Part shown: piece by piece, positions 62,224 to 64,000 of the stretch
Position numbering within the stretch: position 1 is the first letter of the stretch
How the letters are laid out: each line of letters opens with the position of its first letter
From: JAHKLT01 sp046197865
GTDB lineage: Archaea > Methanobacteriota > Methanobacteria > Methanobacteriales > Methanobacteriaceae
Assembly: GCF_046197865.1 (NCBI RefSeq)
Contig: NZ_CP166990.1
Location: 1,054,001 to 1,118,000 of the forward strand
Length of the DNA stretch: 64,000 bases
Direction: 5' to 3'
Position numbers and translations under genes: made by a program
Notes under the pieces: generated by a model
What the model saw: the letters and a program-made list of their open reading frames with translations, nothing else
What the model was told of the DNA's origin: nothing
Databases searched by the model: none

Positions 62224-63597
62224 TTAACTATTATCAAAGTCTTCAATAGTTTTATCAACAAGTTCTAAAACTGCATTTTCTAAATCAGGGAAAGTAAAAT
62301 CACAAACAATTGGTATATTATCACAATAAACTACATCAAGACCCATTTCAATAGATTCTTTTGTAACTACATCAACTGCAGCTGCTTTAAGCTCTGTTAA
62401 AACAATATCAACATCATCAATATATTCATTTAAGTCCTTCTTAAGTAAAGGCCTATCTGATAAATGAGATGTTGTTGCAATAACTTTACATCCATATTCA
62501 GATTCTAAATAAAATGATAAGACTTCTTTTATTTCATCTGGTGCAGTTGTAGCAAATAATACTTTTTTATCTTTAATATCTCCTAATGGTTTTGGTCTAA
62601 AAACAGTGGCTATTACCTTAGCATTAGGATTAATTTCGTGTACTAATTTTACAATGTAATCAATTTTTTCTTTATTTGCAATTGGTTCTTCACACATTGT
62701 AATAATTACAAGGTCTCCCATTGCAATTCTATAAGGACCGAAATAATCTTTAATATTATTTAATGGTTGGTTTGCACCTATAAGTACAATATTTTTATTG
62801 GTTTTAATAGGTGGAATAGCTGCACCACTACCTTCAAAGATGATAAATTTACTATCTACTTCATTTGCAATTTCAGCACCTTTTTTCATATTAGTTAAAA
62901 AGACTTCACCTGCCATTCCTCCACCACAACGTCTACAACCTATTGTTAAGATTCTACTCATAAGTGCATCTTCCCAATGATCACTAGCTGCATGAATTCC
63001 TTTATTTGATTGTTCTAAGAGAAATTCTGGTGTGATTTTAAGTTCATCTCCTCTAACTATTTCTGGTTCTTCAGGTCCACCTCTACCCATAGCTACAACA
63101 CAAGGATCATAGTTATTTTTATCAAGTAATCTAGATACAAATCCAGAAACTGCTGTTTTTCCTATTCTTTTACCTGTTCCTAAAATTTTAATTGAAGGTT
63201 TTAAAGGTATATCATATTGAGATACAGGTTCAAATTTAAAATCAGGCCCTTCATATATTATATCATCTGCTATTACATTACATGCAATTTTAAATCTTTT
63301 AGAATAATCAAGAACTGGTTCATCACTTAAATCCATGACTCTGTCTACTTTAAAATCTTTTGCAATAGTTTGAATAATTTCATATGGAACTTCATTTTTT
63401 AATGGTCCAAAAAATACTGGTATTCCAAGTAATTCAGAGTAGTAATCTTCATTATCTTCTCTTAATTTTTCAGTTCCACCAATAAAAACAGCTGCTACAA
63501 CATCAATGTGTTCAAGTGAATTTAATGTATCAATAGCATTTTTAGTTACAGGAATATAATGTTCTCCATCAATTAAACATAATGTTTTAGTTGACAT
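62224..63597 (-). CDS. cpgS: Cyclic 2,3-diphosphoglycerate synthetase
   Basis: A 457-residue enzyme making the osmolyte/thermoprotectant cyclic 2,3-diphosphoglycerate, typical of Methanobacteriales. It starts TKTLCLIDGEHYIPV, has a P-loop in ILGTGKRIGKTAVSG at about 143-157, CRRCGGGMAGEVF and FEGSGAAIPPI. It uses 2-phosphoglycerate via 2,3-bisphosphoglycerate; the glycolytic mutase apgM is also in this window but far away. It is 16 bases downstream of the UPF0058 gene. Confidence 0.93.
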   Translation of the reverse strand: MSTKTLCLIDGEHYIPVTKNAIDTLNSLEHIDVVAAVFIGGTEKLREDNEDYYSELLGIPVFFGPLKNEVPYEIIQTIAKDFKVDRVMDLSDEPVLDYSKRFKIACNVIADDIIYEGPDFKFEPVSQYDIPLKPSIKILGTGKRIGKTAVSGFVSRLLDKNNYDPCVVAMGRGGPEEPEIVRGDELKITPEFLLEQSNKGIHAASDHWEDALMSRILTIGCRRCGGGMAGEVFLTNMKKGAEIANEVDSKFIIFEGSGAAIPPIKTNKNIVLIGANQPLNNIKDYFGPYRIAMGDLVIITMCEEPIANKEKIDYIVKLVHEINPNAKVIATVFRPKPLGDIKDKKVLFATTAPDEIKEVLSFYLESEYGCKVIATTSHLSDRPLLKKDLNEYIDDVDIVLTELKAAAVDVVTKESIEMGLDVVYCDNIPIVCDFTFPDLENAVLELVDKTIEDFDNS

Positions 63598-63613
63598 AAA
63601 AATAACCTATATT

Positions 63614-63901
63614 TTAAGCATAATTAATTTCTTTTTCAGTTCTTTTAATCAAATCATCTAATGTATTAGAAACATTAGGTGGAATTGATCCAGGATCTTT
63701 ATTTGCAACAACTTCAGAAATAGTTTTACATAAAACAAAAATAGCTTTTTTGTGTTCTGCTTTCGTTCTATGTATGTGGTGAGGATTTATTTTAAGAGAT
63801 ATATAATCTTTGCAGTTTTTTTCAATTTCTTCATCATCAATTAAGTACTTTAACATATATACCAAAAATTGGTGGACTTGTATCATTTCATCCTTATACA
63901 T
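63614..63901 (-). CDS. UPF0058 family protein
   Basis: A 95-residue protein: MYKDEMIQVHQFLVYMLKYL, then INPHHIHRTKAEHKKAIFVL and a helical C-terminus. The conserved His-rich segment PHHIHRTKAEHK identifies the archaeal UPF0058 family, small soluble helical proteins often linked to metabolism genes; role unknown. AGAGAAAG precedes ATG 63901. It is followed by cpgS, 16 bases away, probably co-transcribed. Confidence 0.88.
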   Translation of the reverse strand: MYKDEMIQVHQFLVYMLKYLIDDEEIEKNCKDYISLKINPHHIHRTKAEHKKAIFVLCKTISEVVANKDPGSIPPNVSNTLDDLIKRTEKEINYA

Positions 63902-64000
63902 AGATATCTTTCTCTTTAATAATTAACTAAAATTGTGTTTTATAAAAATCTTTACTAAATTTCGTATTATTTAATTCTTATCTAAAATCTTATATTTAAA

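Noticed and set aside
1..64000. tRNA or rRNA genes
   Set aside because: I saw no GC-rich islands or GTTCGA-type T-loops with matching stems on either strand; a covariance search would be decisive.

Overview
The window is very AT-rich DNA from a hydrogenotrophic methanogen of the Methanobacteriaceae, most likely a gut or rumen Methanobrevibacter. Supporting genes are cofH (coenzyme F420), mfnB (methanofuran), an AtwA/component-A2-like double ABC ATPase, cyclic 2,3-diphosphoglycerate synthetase, a geranylgeranyl reductase with its ferredoxin for archaeal lipids, archaeal ribosomal protein L37Ae, Rpo12, Brix and Pcc1, archaeal phosphopantothenate synthetase, and four large adhesin-like surface proteins. 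I saw no rRNA, tRNA, CRISPR array, insertion sequence or prophage. The species is inferred, not proven.

Layout. 1-12.7 kb is mostly minus-strand housekeeping: a protein cut by the left edge, peptidase U32, purF, a coiled-coil protein, galE, geranylgeranyl reductase plus ferredoxin, a universal stress protein, the double ABC ATPase, a nitroreductase, tmk, a dolichol-kinase-like protein and cofH. 12.9-18.7 kb holds two plus-strand adhesins, the second with three predicted T-Q ester cross-linking domains. 18.8-26.4 kb has a degenerate alpha/beta hydrolase, an RNase H-like exonuclease, a structured region with two tiny ORFs, ogt, phosphopantothenate synthetase with a UPF0200 kinase, dph6 and a class III pilin with its prepilin peptidase. 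26.5-35.5 kb carries pyrG, apgM, hom with an ACT regulator, gatC, small PRC and DUF3096 proteins, a VapBC pair, asnB, tsr3 and a Mop protein.

35.8-40.1 kb is accessory: a predicted ADP-ribosyltransferase with a small charged partner, then a 1174-residue adhesin. 40.3-43.0 kb is a regulator, thioesterase and acyl-CoA synthetase module. 43-52.7 kb contains a GT39-like enzyme, a sugar kinase, pdxS, a lysine-rich repeat protein, a HisA-like enzyme, a six-helix potassium channel whose N-terminus is lost if only ATG/GTG/TTG starts are allowed, and the conserved operon rpl37ae-rpo12-brix-pcc1-pfdB-DUF3194. 52.7-53.4 kb has no large gene but holds two short-ORF plus hairpin units. 53.4-56.9 kb is the fourth adhesin; then come a small HTH regulator with a DUF4013 membrane protein, guaB, mfnB, three unrecognised small genes, cpgS and a UPF0058 protein.

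Recurring themes are: surface proteins carrying a shared C-terminal TGNPI-helix-basic tail; several genes with a good Shine-Dalgarno but only CTG, ATT or ATA at the proper spacing; stem-loop plus T-tract endings after the adhesin genes; and very short ORFs with strong ribosome binding sites beside inverted repeats. The best candidates for undescribed biology are the ADP-ribosyltransferase pair (35.8-36.5 kb), the short-ORF/RNA loci (20.7-21.2, 49.6 and 53.0-53.4 kb) and the T-Q ester adhesin.
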